Assembly (NCBI RefSeq): GCF_001704415.2
Contig: NC_030813.1
Span: 14,588,001-14,652,000, forward strand
Direction of reading: 5' to 3'
Origin: Capra hircus
Taxonomy: Eukaryota > Chordata > Mammalia > Artiodactyla > Bovidae
DNA length: 64,000 nucleotides
In this document: piece after piece, positions 44,586-56,953 of the stretch
Position numbering within the stretch: the stretch's first letter is position 1
How the letters are laid out: every line of letters begins with the position of its first letter
Made by a program: the position numbers and the translations under genes
Notes under the pieces: model-generated
Told to the model about the DNA's origin: nothing
Databases searched by the model: none
Seen by the model: the letters and a program-made list of their open reading frames with translations, nothing else

Positions 44586-44786
44586 GGTCTCTGATGGGTC
44601 AGGGGTAAAGAATCCACCCGCTAATGCAGGAGACGTAGATTTGATCCTTGGGGCAGAAAGATCCCTTGGAGAAGGAAATGGCAACCCACTGCAATATTCT
44701 TGCCTGAGAAAATCCCATGGTCAGAGAAGCATGGTAGGCTACAGTCCATAGGGTAGCAAAGAGTCTGACAAGACTTAATAACTGAA
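44586..44786 (+). mobile_element. Bov-tA SINE
   Basis: 'gtctctgatgggtcaggggtaaagaatccacc', 'gtagatttgatccttggggcag', 'ttcttgcctgagaaaatcccatgg', 'gtagcaaagagtctgacaagac', then 'ttaataactgaa' where the next SINE begins. Confidence 0.9.
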
Positions 44787-45010
44787 TAAGGGACTTCCCT
44801 GGTGGCTCAGACGGTAAACTGTCTGCCTACAATGTGGGAGACCTGGGTTTGATCCTTGAGTCAGAAAGATCCTCTGGAGAAGGAAATGGCAACCCACTCC
44901 AGTACTTTTGCCTGGAAAATCCGGTGGATGGAGGAGCCTGATAGTCTACAATCCATGGGGTCGCAAAGAGTCAGACATGACTGAGCAACTAAACTTTCAC
45001 TTTCACTTTC
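44787..45010 (+). mobile_element. Bov-tA SINE inserted at the tail of another SINE
   Basis: 'gggacttccctggtggctcagacgg', 'cctgggtttgatccttgagtcag', 'ggtcgcaaagagtcagacatgactgag', tail of CTTTCACTTTCA type. TSD aataactgaa (44777-44786) and aataactaaa (45011-45020), one mismatch. Confidence 0.92.
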
Positions 45011-45119
45011 AATAACTAAACAACAGGAATCACATAAGATTCCCTAAGATATATTGCCAGCCTGAAGAGGCTTTGTCAAAACCAACACGAAGCCCAGTCT
45101 TTTAAAAGTGAATGGTCTA

Positions 45120-45235
45120 GGGACTTCCCTGGTGGGTCAGTGATTAAGACTTCCCCTTCCAATGCAAAGGATGCAGGATTGATCCCTGGTGGGAAGCTAA
45201 GATCACACATGCCTCCAGCCAACAAACCAAAACAT
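45120..45235 (+). mobile_element. CHR-2-type SINE
   Basis: 'agggacttccctggtgggtcag', 'gattaagacttccccttccaatgc', 'atgcaggattgatccctggtggg', 'aagctaagatcacacatgcctc', then an A-rich tail (to about 45330). Confidence 0.78.
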
Positions 45236-45383
45236 AAAATGAAAGCAACAAATTAAAAAATACAAATTGTAACAAATTGACTAAAAACTTTTAAAATGGT
45301 CCACATCAAACAAACAAAAAACAATCTTAAAAAAAAGTTAATGGTCTAAGTGGACACCTGGAAAATTAGCCATCAAATTTGTA

Positions 45384-46233
45384 ATTCAGTTCAGTTCAGT
45401 TCGGTTCAGTCACTCAGTCATGTCTGACTCTTTGCGACCCCATGGATCGCAGCACGCCAGGGCTCCCTGTCCATCACCAACTCCCGAAATTCACTTAGAC
45501 TCACATCCATCGAGTCAGTGATGCCATCCAGCCATCTCATCCTCAGTCGTCCCCTTCTCCTCCTGCCCCCAATCCCTCCCAGCATCAGTCTTTTCAAATG
45601 AGTCAACTCTTTGCATGAGGTGGCCAAAGTACTGGAGTTTCAGCTTTAGCATCATTCCTTGCAAACAAATCCCAGGGCTGATCTCCTTCAGAATGGACTG
45701 GTTGGATCTCCTTGCAGTCCAAGGGCTCAAAAGTCTTCAACACCACAGTTCAAAAGCATCAATTCTTCGGCACTCAGCTTTCTTCACAGTCCAACCCTCA
45801 CATCCATACATGACCACAGCAAAAACCATAGCTTTGACTAGACAGACCTTAGTCGGCAAAGTAATGTCTTTGCTTTTGAATATGCTTTCTAGGTTGGTCA
45901 TAACTTTTCTTCCAAGGAGTAAGCATCTTTTAATTTCATGGCTGCAATCACCATCTGCAGTGATTTTGGAGCCCCCAAAAATAAAGTCTGACACTGTTTC
46001 CACTGTTTCCCCATCTATTTCCCATGAAGTGATGGGACCGGATGCCATGATCTTTGTTTTCTGAATGCTGAGCTTTAGGCCAACTTTTTCACTTTCCACT
46101 TTCACTTTCATCAAGAGGCTTTTTAGTTCCTCTTCACTTTCTGCCATAAGGGTGGTGTCATCTGCATATCTGAGGTTATTGATATTTCTCCCAGCAATCT
46201 TGATTGCAGCTTGTGTTTCTTCCAGTTTAGAGA
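45384..46233 (-). mobile_element. 5'-truncated BovB
   Basis: 3' TTCAG units at 45386-45409 (one reads TTCGG). The minus strand runs through the C-terminal and connection regions to the YADD block and 'ggaagaaacacaagctgcaatc'. Frame 45737-46279 (180 codons) has NNLRYADDTTLMAESEEEL with intact YADD, SDFIFGGSKITADGDCSHEI and VMYGCEGW. No secure TSD. Confidence 0.92.
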
Positions 46234-46319
46234 ATTTCAAAAGGACGTATTTAAAATGCAACAAATTGTGACAAGACATAAAGAGGATCTACATTGAAAA
46301 AGAAATATAAATAGCTCTC

Positions 46320-46960
46320 CAATATCTGAAAGGAGGTTACCTTTGTTGACAATAAGAAATTCAGATTAAAACTATACTACACTTAGATACCATTTTCACT
46401 TATCAGATTGGCAAAAATCCAAAAGTTGGACAAACATTCTTGGTACCATTTTCAAACATGGCTCATACACTTCTGGAAGGAGTGTGAAATGGGAAAAAGA
46501 AAAACTCATGGAGATCAACTGGGAAATATTTATTAAAATAACAATTACACTTACTCTTTGATTCAGCTGTCTCACTTCTGGAAGTGTTTTGAGAGGTATA
46601 CCCGCACGTGAGAAAACAAGGTATGTATAAGTTATTCATTAAATCATTACTTCTTATGGCTAAAGACTGGAAACAACTGAAGTGGTGATAGTATAAGAAC
46701 TTGGTTAAAAATAAGCAATTGTGAATCTCTGCAGTTGGCAACCCACTCCAATATTCTTGTCTAGAAAAGCCCATAGACAGAGGAGCCTGGCGGGCTATAG
46801 TCCTTGGGGTCACAAACAGTCAGACACGACTGAATGACTAACACTATACAGTAGAATGCTTTCCTCTTACTTTAAATATGTCACTTCATAAACAGAAATA
46901 GAAAGATCACTATGACATATTTTTAAAACAATACACTTCAAAGTGAAAAAAATAGTATGG
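46320..46960 (+). mobile_element. Ancient L1M ORF2 end and 3' UTR, split by a SINE fragment
   Basis: 'agattaaaactatactacactt', 'cattttcacttatcagattgg', 'caaaaatccaaaagttggac', 'ctggaaggagtgtgaaatggg', 'ctctttgattcagctgtctcacttctgg', 'aagactggaaacaactgaag', 'acttggttaaaaataagc' are colinear with the end of ORF2 in old L1M families. After the SINE: 'agtagaatgctttcc', 'agatcactatgac'. Confidence 0.72.
46735..46838 (+). mobile_element. 5'-truncated Bov-tA/BovA SINE
   Basis: BovA body only: 'ttggcaacccactccaatattcttgtc', 'ccatagacagaggagcctggcggg', 'ggtcacaaacagtcagacacgactgaatgac'. The head is missing. Confidence 0.9.
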
Positions 46961-47837
46961 AAGAAATTAATACTTTCAAATGTAAGTCCAAGTATTCTAC
47001 CAAGAGCAATTTATTACTTTTCATCGAATGCATTTTATCCAAAAATAAAAATGAGACAATGCACTCATTACACAACTAAATTTGCATTTATCTATTATTG
47101 TAGGAGATGTAACCATACAAATATTCCAAACATTTGTTAATTACTGATATTCAATCACAGGTACATTTACTTCAAATATGTGATTAATAATTCTCAAGTT
47201 GTACTTGTATATTTCAGTGAAACACGTATGTCATCAATTCTTTTACATTTCTGATATGGCACGACTTGGACTGGCAAATGACAATTTCCTCTTACATATT
47301 CTTGCCACAAAAACCCTCCTCATACAAATTGCCAGAGCAGTCTACAACTGAGAATAACTGAATATAAATGTGCTTCACCTAGACAAGAAGTAAAATTATT
47401 AAGTAAATTATTACTTTAAGGATTTAGTAACATAAAAAAAGACTGACATTTGATCACGTTACTATTATTATTCAGTATGTGTTTCTTTCAGAATTATTTC
47501 AGCTCTTCTGGGAGCCTCATCAATCCTGGAAATAAAATAATAACTATCATTCCAAATTTAGAATAAGGAATTCCAGTTGAAAATCATGTGAATAACTTAA
47601 TATATTACTTTAGGGTTTCAAATTTCCATTGTGATTGGTATCTATTAACTGAAAGATAATGGATTTGAGGCAAGCCTACTATGATGTCAGTCTTCCTGCT
47701 ATTATATTTGCAGTATATGATGAATGTGTCCTTGGAATTATAAAATCTATTTTTTAATCAATCTTCTTTATTGTAATTTTCATTTAAAACAGAAAATGAA
47801 TAAATCCATCTGATTTAGAATTCATTTTGAGAGTAAT
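46961..47837. other. No recognised feature
   Basis: AT-rich, nothing identified. Confidence 0.45.
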
Positions 47838-48032
47838 TGGGCTTCTCTGGTGGCTCAAATGGTAAAGAATCTGCCTGCAATGCAGGAGATGTAGGTTTGA
47901 TCTTTAGGTCAGGAAGTTCCCCTGGAAAAGAGGGTGGCTACCCACTGCTGTATTCTTACCTGGAATTCCCATGGACAGAGATAGCCAGTCCATAGGGTTA
48001 CAAAGAGTTGACTGAGTGACTTTGACTTTCAC
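47838..48032 (+). mobile_element. Bov-tA SINE
   Basis: 'gggcttctctggtggctcaaatggtaaagaatctgcc', 'gtaggtttgatctttaggtcagg', 'ctggaattcccatggacagag', 'gttacaaagagttgactgagtgac'. Small deletions in the 3' half. Confidence 0.92.
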
Positions 48033-49530
48033 CTTGATAATAATTATAGTCTTGTTTATTTCACAATGCTTCAGTGATGCTGTCATTTTCAGCAGAAAAC
48101 AGTATGACACAGCGAACTTAGTAATCATGACATTTCCTCAGTGTCCTTCATTGAGAGTACTCTGCGGTCTGATATTTTTAACTTTTAGATTATAACAGTA
48201 TACATGCATCTCAGTGATAAGGAATGTCCTATTTCAGTTAGGAATTCACAAAAGGTAATCATGAAGCAATTAGGATGAGTGTAATTAACTCCAGAATATT
48301 TTCTATTAGTATATATTTTTCATAAGATTGTCTTATGTGCAAGAAAATATGAGCACACTCTCACAAGTTTAGACTTAGCAATAGGCATGGAAACAAAAGA
48401 AGCCTATGAGAACAAGCCAAGTAAGGTATTCACTTTGTCTTTTTTAGCACTATTTAGAGCAAATTCCTTTTATCAGCATCTTAGATCAGGAAATACAATC
48501 ACCAAAATAAAGTCTATGATAAACATACAAGTTCTTGGATTTCCCACTATATATGTGTTGCCTAGGAAAATAATGTGACTTATAATTGTTTAGACTGGTA
48601 AAATTTATATGAAAATTACTTTAATCAGGTTCTGTAGAATTTGTATGACCCTGATTTTTTCAGCATTGGATGAGCAGTTTTATAACTGCAGTACATGTGT
48701 TTAGAAAACTACCTGGTTCAAAGTAGTTAATGAATAAGAGCATTAATATGTTAAAATAGGAACTTTGAATTTAATAGGCAACGCAACACAGGGACTAGTC
48801 AGAAAAGGCTGGAACTAACAAGCTGAAAAGTAGGTGTGCTCACTGTTGTGAATCACATGCTTGAGAATGATGCCATAATTGTGGGTGGAGCAGGAAGGCA
48901 TTGGAGTCAGACACAATGGACTTCAAATTCTGATTCCCCCCAGCTCACCCAAAAATATAGGAGTACAATAAGTTGACAGGAAACTTTGAAGTAAATTATC
49001 TTTTAGTTTGAATGTTGTATCAAAGATCGAATCATACCACGTTTGGGTAGCTTCTTGTTCGCAGGTACAAAACTCCTTTAAAAACTATGCATATAATTGT
49101 AAATGCATACAGAAGCCCCAAAGACCTCAAGGCCCGTGAAATCATCTGCTATTAGTGATAGTTTCTCACTGCTGAAATGAGGACTTAGATACCCAGGAGT
49201 TTTATCGATATTACATTTAAGCTATACTTAGTACCAAACTGTGTGATAGAACATAGACTGTAAATTCCAAGAGAAGTGGCAAATTCTCAGCAGTGAATTG
49301 TTATTCCTCGTAACAAATTGATTCTAGTCTGAAAAGGTACAGAAAATAAATGGCGAGAAGCAACCAACGAGATGTTGGATAACCATAACAGGCCAGATAA
49401 ACGGATGCATTTTCAAAGCCAAGTTGAGAAAATAACCTCCAAGGTGGGTGGCTGTTTGAATTCAGTGGAAAGCACACTGCATGCAGTGACAAAAGATCTT
49501 GCCTCTGCTGCCCATGGTGTCACTCAAGCT
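48033..49530. other. Mostly unrecognised; weak MIR-like patch at 48880-48960
   Basis: AT-rich. 'attggagtcagacacaatggacttcaaattctgatt' at about 48900 resembles the 5' half of MIR (tggagtcagacagacctgggttcaaat) but too weakly for a separate call. No gene seen. Confidence 0.4.
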
Positions 49531-49539
49531 GTGTGACGT

Positions 49540-49620
49540 TAATCTCCCAACACGATGTCTAGAACAGTGCCTGGCACTTGGTAGGCACTCAAGAGTTGTG
49601 GGTTGATTGAATTAATAAAT
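49540..49620 (+). mobile_element. L2/MIR 3' end relic
   Basis: 'gtctagaacagtgcctggcacttggtaggcactcaag' followed by 'gttgattgaattaataaat' matches the shared L2/MIR 3' end; the tail favours L2. Confidence 0.6.
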
Positions 49621-49741
49621 AATCCTTTCTAGGGCATGTGTTTCCTCAACTTTAAAGTCAGTGTTCATAGAAGCGCTATTTACAATAGCCAAGACATTCA
49701 ATAAATGTCCATCAACAGATAATGGATAAAGAGGATGTGGT

Positions 49742-49761
49742 GTATATATATATATATATAT
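49742..49761. repeat. (TA)n microsatellite at a SINE junction
   Basis: About ten TA units directly left of the SINE block; 'atataca' recurs on the right side (about 50113). Confidence 0.9.
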
Positions 49762-50112
49762 GCTGCTAAGTCGCTTCAGTCGTGTCCGACTCTGTGCGAT
49801 CCCATAGACAGCAGCCCACCAGGCTCCCCCATCCCTGGGATTCTCCAGGCAAGAACACTGGAGTGGGTTGCCATTTCCTTCTCCAAAGCACGAAAGTGAA
49901 AAGTGAAAGTGAAGTCGCTCAGTCGGGTTCGACCCTCAGCGACCCCATGGACTGCAGCCTTCCAGGCTCCTCCGTCCATGGGATTCTCCAGGCAAGAGTA
50001 CCAGAGGGAATTGCCATTCCCTTCTCTACAGGTTCTTTCCAACCCAGGGATCGAATCTAGGTCTTCTGCATTGCAGGCAGATTCTTTGCTGTCCAAGCTA
50101 CCAGGGAAGCCA
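49762..50112 (-). mobile_element. Dimeric BovA/Bov-tA SINE
   Basis: Two BovA bodies on the minus strand: 49762-49888 ('tgctgctaagtcgcttcagtcg ... ccatttccttctcc') and 49889-50112 ('gaagtcgctcagtcgggttcg ... ccagggaagcc'). The second keeps a tRNA-like head ('agggatcgaatctaggtcttctgcattgcagg'). The linker is 'aaagcacgaaagtgaaaagtgaaagt'-like. Confidence 0.9.
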
Positions 50113-50290
50113 TATACACACTACTATGTATAAAATATTACCAAGGACCTACTGTACAGCACAGGGAACTGTCCTCAAAAGCTTGTAATACCTATGATGG
50201 AAAAGAATCCTTACAAAAAATCACTTTGCTGTACACTTGAAACTAAAACATTAGAAATCAACTGTATTCCAAAAACATTTTTTAAAATAA

Positions 50291-51210
50291 ACAGAAAAGT
50301 TATCTAAAAAATAAAGTCAGATGGTTCTGGTAAATGAGAATCAATATAACCTCTAGCCCAAATTTTCCCTAACTCTGCTACATAGCTATAGGCTTCTCAG
50401 ACGACCTACGGTACAGACACCATCAGTTCACAGAACGAAAGCCAGAGGGAATAGAAACTTATTTCTTGCAAATGTGTTTGGCCAAAGAGAACATGACCAA
50501 AAAAAAAAAAATATTACTCTAAGTTGTGCAACTGCCATCCTACAAATATTTTGTTTGTGTATTTTTGCTGAGCATTGAAGATGGCTTCTTGTTTATTGGT
50601 CTTCACAGGCACACCACGTGAGGCCAGCCTTAAAGTTTCAATGGCATAATTTTGAAATATAGAGATGGAGGATCATGCTTCTAGTAAAATACGAGCAAAA
50701 CTTTGAATGTTCATGTGTTTTTATTTTTCTTCACTTTATTTGGATAGTTCATGTATCAACCTGGCTTTCATTCCCTCTCCTTTGAAACCATAATATTTAT
50801 TTTCATTGAAATCATTTTCTGCTTGGTATAAAAATATACTTTAGTAAGCATTAATGCTAGTTAGGGGTTAAGTTTTAATGAAATTTTAAGGCAAAAAAGT
50901 CTTAAATCCAGCATGATTCACTTCAAAAGCATAGGTCAAATATCCCAGTCCTTGGGGAAATCTTTTTCCCACCATTCCTTCCTTTACGCTTTAAGCATTC
51001 TGACCTTCCATTAAAATTATAATATTGGATGTCATCTAAACAAACAGCCTTTCCCCAGCCTCTATCTAGTCTCCTTTCTTCTCTTCTTTCTTCCCTTACC
51101 TTTCTTCCCTTCTCCATTTCTACCACCTTATCTTTATCATTTTATTCTTTTCAGGATGTGAAGAATGCAGCCCCTCTGGAGCCCAACTGCCTGAGGCCAA
51201 AATTAAATCC
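50291..51210. other. No gene; simple sequence only
   Basis: A-run at about 50500-50513 and a CT-rich tract at about 51058-51118. Nothing else recognised. Confidence 0.45.
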
Positions 51211-51214
51211 GCAA

Positions 51215-51370
51215 TTCAGTGGATGTGTGACCTTGAACGAGTTACCTAAACTCTCTGTAGCTCAGTTTGTACATTGGTAAGTGGATGAGACTATGTATTT
51301 ATGGTACCTACCTCAAAAGGTTGTAAAGAGTTGATGAATTACTATATTTAGAACATTCAAATCATTATGC
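51215..51370 (+). mobile_element. MIR SINE relic
   Basis: 'ggatgtgtgaccttgaacgagttacctaaactctctgtagctcag', 'gatgagactatgtatttatgg', 'acctacctcaaaaggttgtaaagag' match the MIR core (gtgtgaccttgggcaagttacttaacctctctgagcctcag ... acctcatagggttgt). Confidence 0.75.
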
Positions 51371-53530
51371 TGTATCGCCTTCAACTTACACAGCACAGTA
51401 TATCAATTGCATTTTCATAAAACTGGAAAAAAATATATGTTTACAATATGTAAAGTAAGGCTTATACCACACTAAGCTCGCAATGGATGTCTGCTGTTAT
51501 TGTTGCTATTATTTTACGAATGTTTACGTGGCTCCTCGGGGCACCTTGTTCCACTCAAGATAACACAGAGTGTCTCTTTCAAACATCTTGGGTGTTCTTG
51601 AAACTTTCTTGCCTTCAGTCATGTTCATACATATATTTAGATGCTCGAGAAACCATATAAATGTTTTCCACCTCCACCCACTCCCTCCCCACCCCGTCCT
51701 TCTTGATTGGCCTATGAGAAGGGAAAGCATTCTCTACATCTGTCCTCAACAATAAACCTGCAAAGAAATAGCTATAACTCACAGCCATGTATCTATTTGT
51801 GGCTCTGATTCTTTATATCACCTGTGTTAAAATATCACAATATTTCAGCTGTTAATTGAAGCACTCTGGCGTCTTGAGTTATTTTTATAGTCAACTTGAG
51901 ATGACATGTGATAGTTCAGATTAATGGGAGCTGTGAGTCAGAAATTCTGTCTCTAGTTATGGTTATAACTTTTAACATGTGCTAACATGTGATATCTACA
52001 GATCATGTGACCTGTAGTTATTTCTAAAATGGGTATTGGAAACAATGAACTTTTGTCATGGTAACACTTTATGCTAAATGAAAGCAACACTTCAGTCTCT
52101 CGAAATTTTTTTTTCTGGTCCCACATGTCTTAATAAAAAGCAGTCATTCTAATGTTTTTCAGATGTCTTCAGCAAACCCAAGGGTATTTAACTAAAATAA
52201 ACATGTACCAGGTGAAATAGGTTTATCAACTTTTACAAGATTATTTATAAAATGCTGATCATGAGTGAAAAAACAAAGAAAGTTGATTTGTGGGAAAGAA
52301 AGTCCATCTATGTTTAAAGTTCCTCTACTGTGGAGGGAATAGAGTCTTTCTAAGTCTATGAAGCATTCAGGAAACCAGTGCACATTAAGTGTGAACTTTC
52401 TCTGAAGGCGGCCTGGAGATCCTTTTAAGTGATGTGAGCAGTGAAGCTCTTAAAATGGGGCTAATTAGCTGTTTGATGTACTTGACAGAGAAAGATGTAT
52501 GCAAGCAGAGAGAAAAGACTGCAAACACAGATATCCCTGATTGCATTATTGTCCAAAACTTTAATTAATTTCTTGAGGACTATCTTTTCCATAATTTAAA
52601 ATGGTTTAAAAGATGTACAACTAACAGGTTCAAAGTGTTTCTTTAGCTAATCAGTTGCACTGCGGGAGGCTGAAAATTATAAAGTACATTTTATACACTC
52701 CTCAAGCTGTCCAAGAATTCCTTCTACAGGCTCTCACTTTCATTCTCCCCCTTGTTTGCGTACTGGTATGGAGAAATGTGTGACCTGACTTCGCTGATAT
52801 GTTGTTCAAAGCCCAAGAAACCACTCCTCTACTTTTCATGCCTGGGAAGGTGTGTAAGTGTCTTTTGGCATGAAAATGTTCTCTTAGTACATTTGTGTCA
52901 TAAGAGATAAACATCAGATGCTGGTTATGGGCTCAGTTAAAAAAAATACAGTTTTCTATAGTTTCAAATAAAAATGAATCTTTCAACTAGAATTACAAGT
53001 TTCTGTAAAATACAGTTCACAAAGAAAAAACTATCTAATACCAACTGCGGACAATTTTCTGAATAAAAATAGTGACAGCAGTTTATACACAGCAGCAATC
53101 AAAACATAAATGTGCAAATACAATTGCTTCTGTTTCTTTTAGATATCCAAATATAAATTATACATTTTATAACTTGGCTTATTTTCTCCAGGGAATAATT
53201 TTTTGCGTGTGAAGTTTTATAAGATAGTCATTACTTTAGAATCATTCTGCTAGTATTTTCAGGAAAACAGCAAGGATCATTAATCTAAAAAAAAATACTA
53301 AGAGATAATCAACTGAGATATGTGAGGATGATAATTTTATGTAATATTCTTATATAAGCCATAGCATCCTTTGCAAGTAATCCAAATTTACAAAGTTTAC
53401 TCAGAAGTCAAAAATAGTATTGAAAGGGACTTTTATTAGAGATATCTAAGATTTTTCCCAAAATCATGGAAGATAGAAATTCTATGAGGTTTTTGATCCT
53501 CTCCTTACTTGCATATTTAAGTATCCATAG
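51371..53530. other. No recognised feature
   Basis: 2.1 kb of AT-rich sequence without recognisable repeats, genes or RNA genes. Confidence 0.45.
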
Positions 53531-53534
53531 GAAA

Positions 53535-54000
53535 ATTCATTCATTCATTCAGTAGATATTTATTGAGGACTTACTATGTGCCCCAGTTATGAGCGATACA
53601 GCAGGAAAGCAAACAGCTTTCAAGCAGCTTCCTTCAAGCAGCTCCCATGCTTGTTGGAGTGAGGAGTTTAAACAAACAATCCAATAAGTAACTAAAATAT
53701 TGTATTAGAAGATCAAACGGTCCTCGAAGAGAAGAGAGCAGAGCACATAGTATGGGGGCTAGTGGCCCTTTGGTGTTTACGTGGAAAAGGATGGAGAGAT
53801 TTTGAGCAGAGGAGTAACAAGATCTGATTTGCATTTTTAGACTCACTCTGGCTGCCTTATTGAGATGATTCTAAAGTGGAGACTAAATGTAAATAAGGAG
53901 ACCACTTTGGAGGCTGAGCAAGTGACCTGAGCAAGAGACAATGGTGGTCTGGGCCACCACGTCATTGCAGCAGGGAGAGCTGCAAGCAAACAAATGCTTA
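53535..54000 (+). mobile_element. Old mammalian interspersed repeat, copy 1 (family unsure)
   Basis: 'cattcattcagtagatatttattgaggacttactatgtgcc', 'gagtttaaacaaacaatcc', 'gattttgagcagaggagtaacaagatctgatttgc', 'actctggctgcctt', 'agagacaatggtggtctgg' follow a well-known old repeat of mammals (tttattgagcacctactatgtgcc ... gagcaggggagtgacatgatc ... cactctggctgc). I do not assign a family name. Confidence 0.6.
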
Positions 54001-54214
54001 CAATCCATGGGGGTTGTATAAGGGTAGACATACCATGCTTTTCTTCTGCACTTTGATCTTCTCTTTTATCATCCCCTTCTGGACTAGGCCTTGTCAATTA
54101 TCCCAGCCTATCAATCCCTCCCACTCTATTGCCTTCTTTTCCAAACAGGTCCAAGCCTCTCTCATTAAAAAAAAAGGAAGAAAAAAGACAATTTTTTTCC
54201 TTTAGCCTTTGTAA

Positions 54215-55165
54215 ATGTCAGAGACGAGGTGATGTTTGAGTTCAGACTTAGAGACTGAGTTAGAGTTTAGCAGGCAGATAAAGAAGATGAATCCGGGTGA
54301 AGGCAACCACAGCAGGTAGCATGCCACGACCTGAGGCTCCGAGAGGCAGGGACCTAGGAGTAGTTTGGGGTTGCTGCAGTGTCCTGGGGAGGGGGAGGGA
54401 AAGTGGACAGTCTGAGAGCAGGTTGCCATGTGCTATCAATACTGCTCTCAGGAGTCTGGTGTTGTGTGACTACTGTATAGGGTGGTGAAGACGGCTCCCA
54501 CCGGCAAAGTAGGAGGAGGGTGTTGCCCTGAGAACCTCACTTGGCAACCGCATTGGAGCAGAGGAGGGTGAGAACTGCCCCATCCAGAATCAGGTGCACA
54601 ACAATAGCGGCCGCTTCTTAGTGGGCACCATGTAGACTTGGGATCTTTGAGAAGAGGCCCCATTGACAGCAGGGAGAGAAGTCTATTCACCAAGAAGGAG
54701 GACTGACATTTAGGGGTTGGTCTGCCCAGAGCAATTCAGGGGTGGCCCGCTGGCCAGAGCTAGGGCTGCCCTCATAAAAAGAACCTATTAATCCTTTTAA
54801 AAGCTGCAGCACAAACAGACAGCACAGGTATTTCAAAAATAGCTTTGGGGCCTAAATTCAAATTATAATTTTACAAAGAGGCACTGGGCCACTTTCAGGG
54901 GACACGCTGGTATCCAAGGAAAGCAATTCTCCTTAATCAAGTGGTATTTTCTTAGTGCATTGTAGGCTCTAACCCAGGGAACTTCCCCAAGGCCCTGGTG
55001 AGAAATGCAGAAAGACAAGGAGAAATTCTAAAAGGAGGAATAACAATGTGACTAGATGTGTATTTTAGAAAGACACCTCTGGAAGCAAGGTGGTTAAGAG
55101 AGCCAAGAGGCCAATTATGTTGAGACCAACAGGGAGGCTTTTGCAGTACTTCAGGTAGAAGTGAT
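54215..55165 (+). mobile_element. Old mammalian interspersed repeat, copy 2 or displaced pieces
   Basis: 'gaggtgatgtttgagttcagacttagag' and 'gcaggcagataaagaagatg' (54225-54290), and later 'ttttagaaagacacctctgg', 'gggaggcttttgcagtacttcagg' (55060-55155) belong to the same repeat as copy 1, interrupted by about 700 bp of unrecognised sequence. Confidence 0.45.
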
Positions 55166-56706
55166 GGAGAATTAAAAATGTAATGGGCCAACTCAGGCAC
55201 ATATATCATGTTAATATAAATGCTAGCCATAGGTAAGGAAACATTTGGAAATAAATTTTGGAAGAGGAAAACATAACAGTGGGAAATCCTGCTGGCACTG
55301 AAACTCCTTAACAGTGAGAGGCTAAGGACATTAAAGTAGCAATTTATTTGATAAGCAATTGATAATCTGGAAAGCTAGTGACAGCCTTGTTGCCAGGAGA
55401 GTACGGTTATGGTCTCAGCCTGTGACTTGAAAAACTTCACTGGGGGAAAAATTACAGTCGGGCAAGCAGCAGCAGAGCATGGCCTAGGGCACAATATGCC
55501 GATAACTAAGTCCCAGGGAAAACTGATTTGTGGCTTCTGAGCACATGCGCTGAGAGTGTCTGCTATTGACTAGTTGTGGTTCATCAGGATGTAGATCTAT
55601 CTTGGCTAACAAGAAAGCACTAGAGGTCTTCATTTAGCCACTGAGCCTGTCTCCAGAGACTGCGTGTGGCTGTCTTTACCTTCCTACCCATCAACACATC
55701 AAAAGCTGCAGAATATATTTTCACGTTCAAAAAAATGCAAACTGCAAGCGAGATAAACTTGCCAAACTAGACTTGAAACGGGGTGAATGATTACAGCCCG
55801 GCTCCAGATATAAAGAATAAATCATGTGTGCCCAGCCAGAATTTTCTTATATGTGTCAACAAGAAAGATAACTGAGAGTCTGTATCCATAGGACATTCAC
55901 ACCATATTAATTTGACTTGAAAGGATTAAAACAATTTACCCTGGATTTCTGACTTGAATAACTGTGAGCAGCATACTTCCAGAGGCTCTCTGAAGAGAGT
56001 GGGTTATAATGAAATGATTAGAATATGCATCTTAGGACCCCTCCAATAATTACCCAGCTTGGGTTTTTCACTCAAGCCATGAAGATCAAGGCAAGAATAT
56101 AATTCATTTTTCATTTCATTTTCAGCAAGTGCCTTCCTGGAGGTTTGAGATTCCATTGAAATAGATTCTGCACCTTTAAATGTTTTCTCAAATTATCAGC
56201 TCTTTTGACATTGATTCTAATATCACCAAGACCTTTCCTCCCAGATGTTTTCCAGGAAGACTTACTTACAAAAGGTCATCGCTGTTTCCCAGCCTTCAAG
56301 GATCATTTAGTTTCGGCACTCTTGATTTGGGATGTGTGCAGGTGCATGAAAAAGAGAAGGTTACCCTTTGGTAAGCTCTATTTAATTCTCTAAAATGAGG
56401 GAAAGGTCACAATGAGGAGGTAGGCTCCTTATGCATTTGAAATAAAAGCCAGTGCTTTAGTTTTAAATTCCAGGTGGCCCAGTAAGGATTGGAATGCATG
56501 GTTTGCACTGCTTCCCTTTCAGTTATCTCTTCAGGGAGATACCACTTTGATTTACTGGACTAACACAGTCTCCTTCGGGGCTGTAAGCAGGCCAGGTGCT
56601 GGATCAGCATGTCAGTGTGCTCATCTCTAGGTGCAGTCAGGTCCCTTATTGGGAGTTCTGTCTGGGAGGGGATCGCTGGCTCCAAGTTCCCTGCTTCAGT
56701 GGTATC
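55166..56706. other. No recognised feature
   Basis: No repeat family or gene identified; short frames at 56180-56393 look random. Confidence 0.45.
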
Positions 56707-56716
56707 TCCTCACAGT

Positions 56717-56943
56717 TTGCGTTTTTTTTTTTGCTTATGTGTTCAGTTGTGTCCGACTCTGTGACCCCATGGACTGGCCCACCAGGCTCCTCTGTCCGTG
56801 TGATTTCCCAGGCAAGAATACTGGAGTGGGTTGCCATTTCCTTCTCCAGGGGATCTTCCCAACCTGGGAATCAAACTCAGGTCTCCTGAGTCTTCTGCAC
56901 TGGCAGATGGATTATTTACCACTGTGCCACCCGGGAAGTCATT
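56717..56943 (-). mobile_element. Bov-tA SINE
   Basis: TSD tcctcacagt at 56707-56716 and 56944-56953. T-run, then 'tgttcagttgtgtccgactctg', 'gtgatttcccaggcaagaatac', 'gggaatcaaactcaggtctcctg', 'accactgtgccacccgggaag'. Confidence 0.93.
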
Positions 56944-56953
56944 TCCTCACAGT

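Larger units (their letters stand above)
49650..50290 (+). mobile_element. Artiodactyl L1 3' end, split by SINEs
   Basis: 'agcgctatttacaatagccaagac', 'aatgtccatcaacagataatggataaagagg', 'atgtggtgtatatatat' (ORF2 end), then after the SINE block 'cacactactatgtataaaatatt', 'accaaggacctactgtacagcac', 'agggaactgtcctc', 'cactttgctgtacacttgaaac' (3' UTR). Confidence 0.82.
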
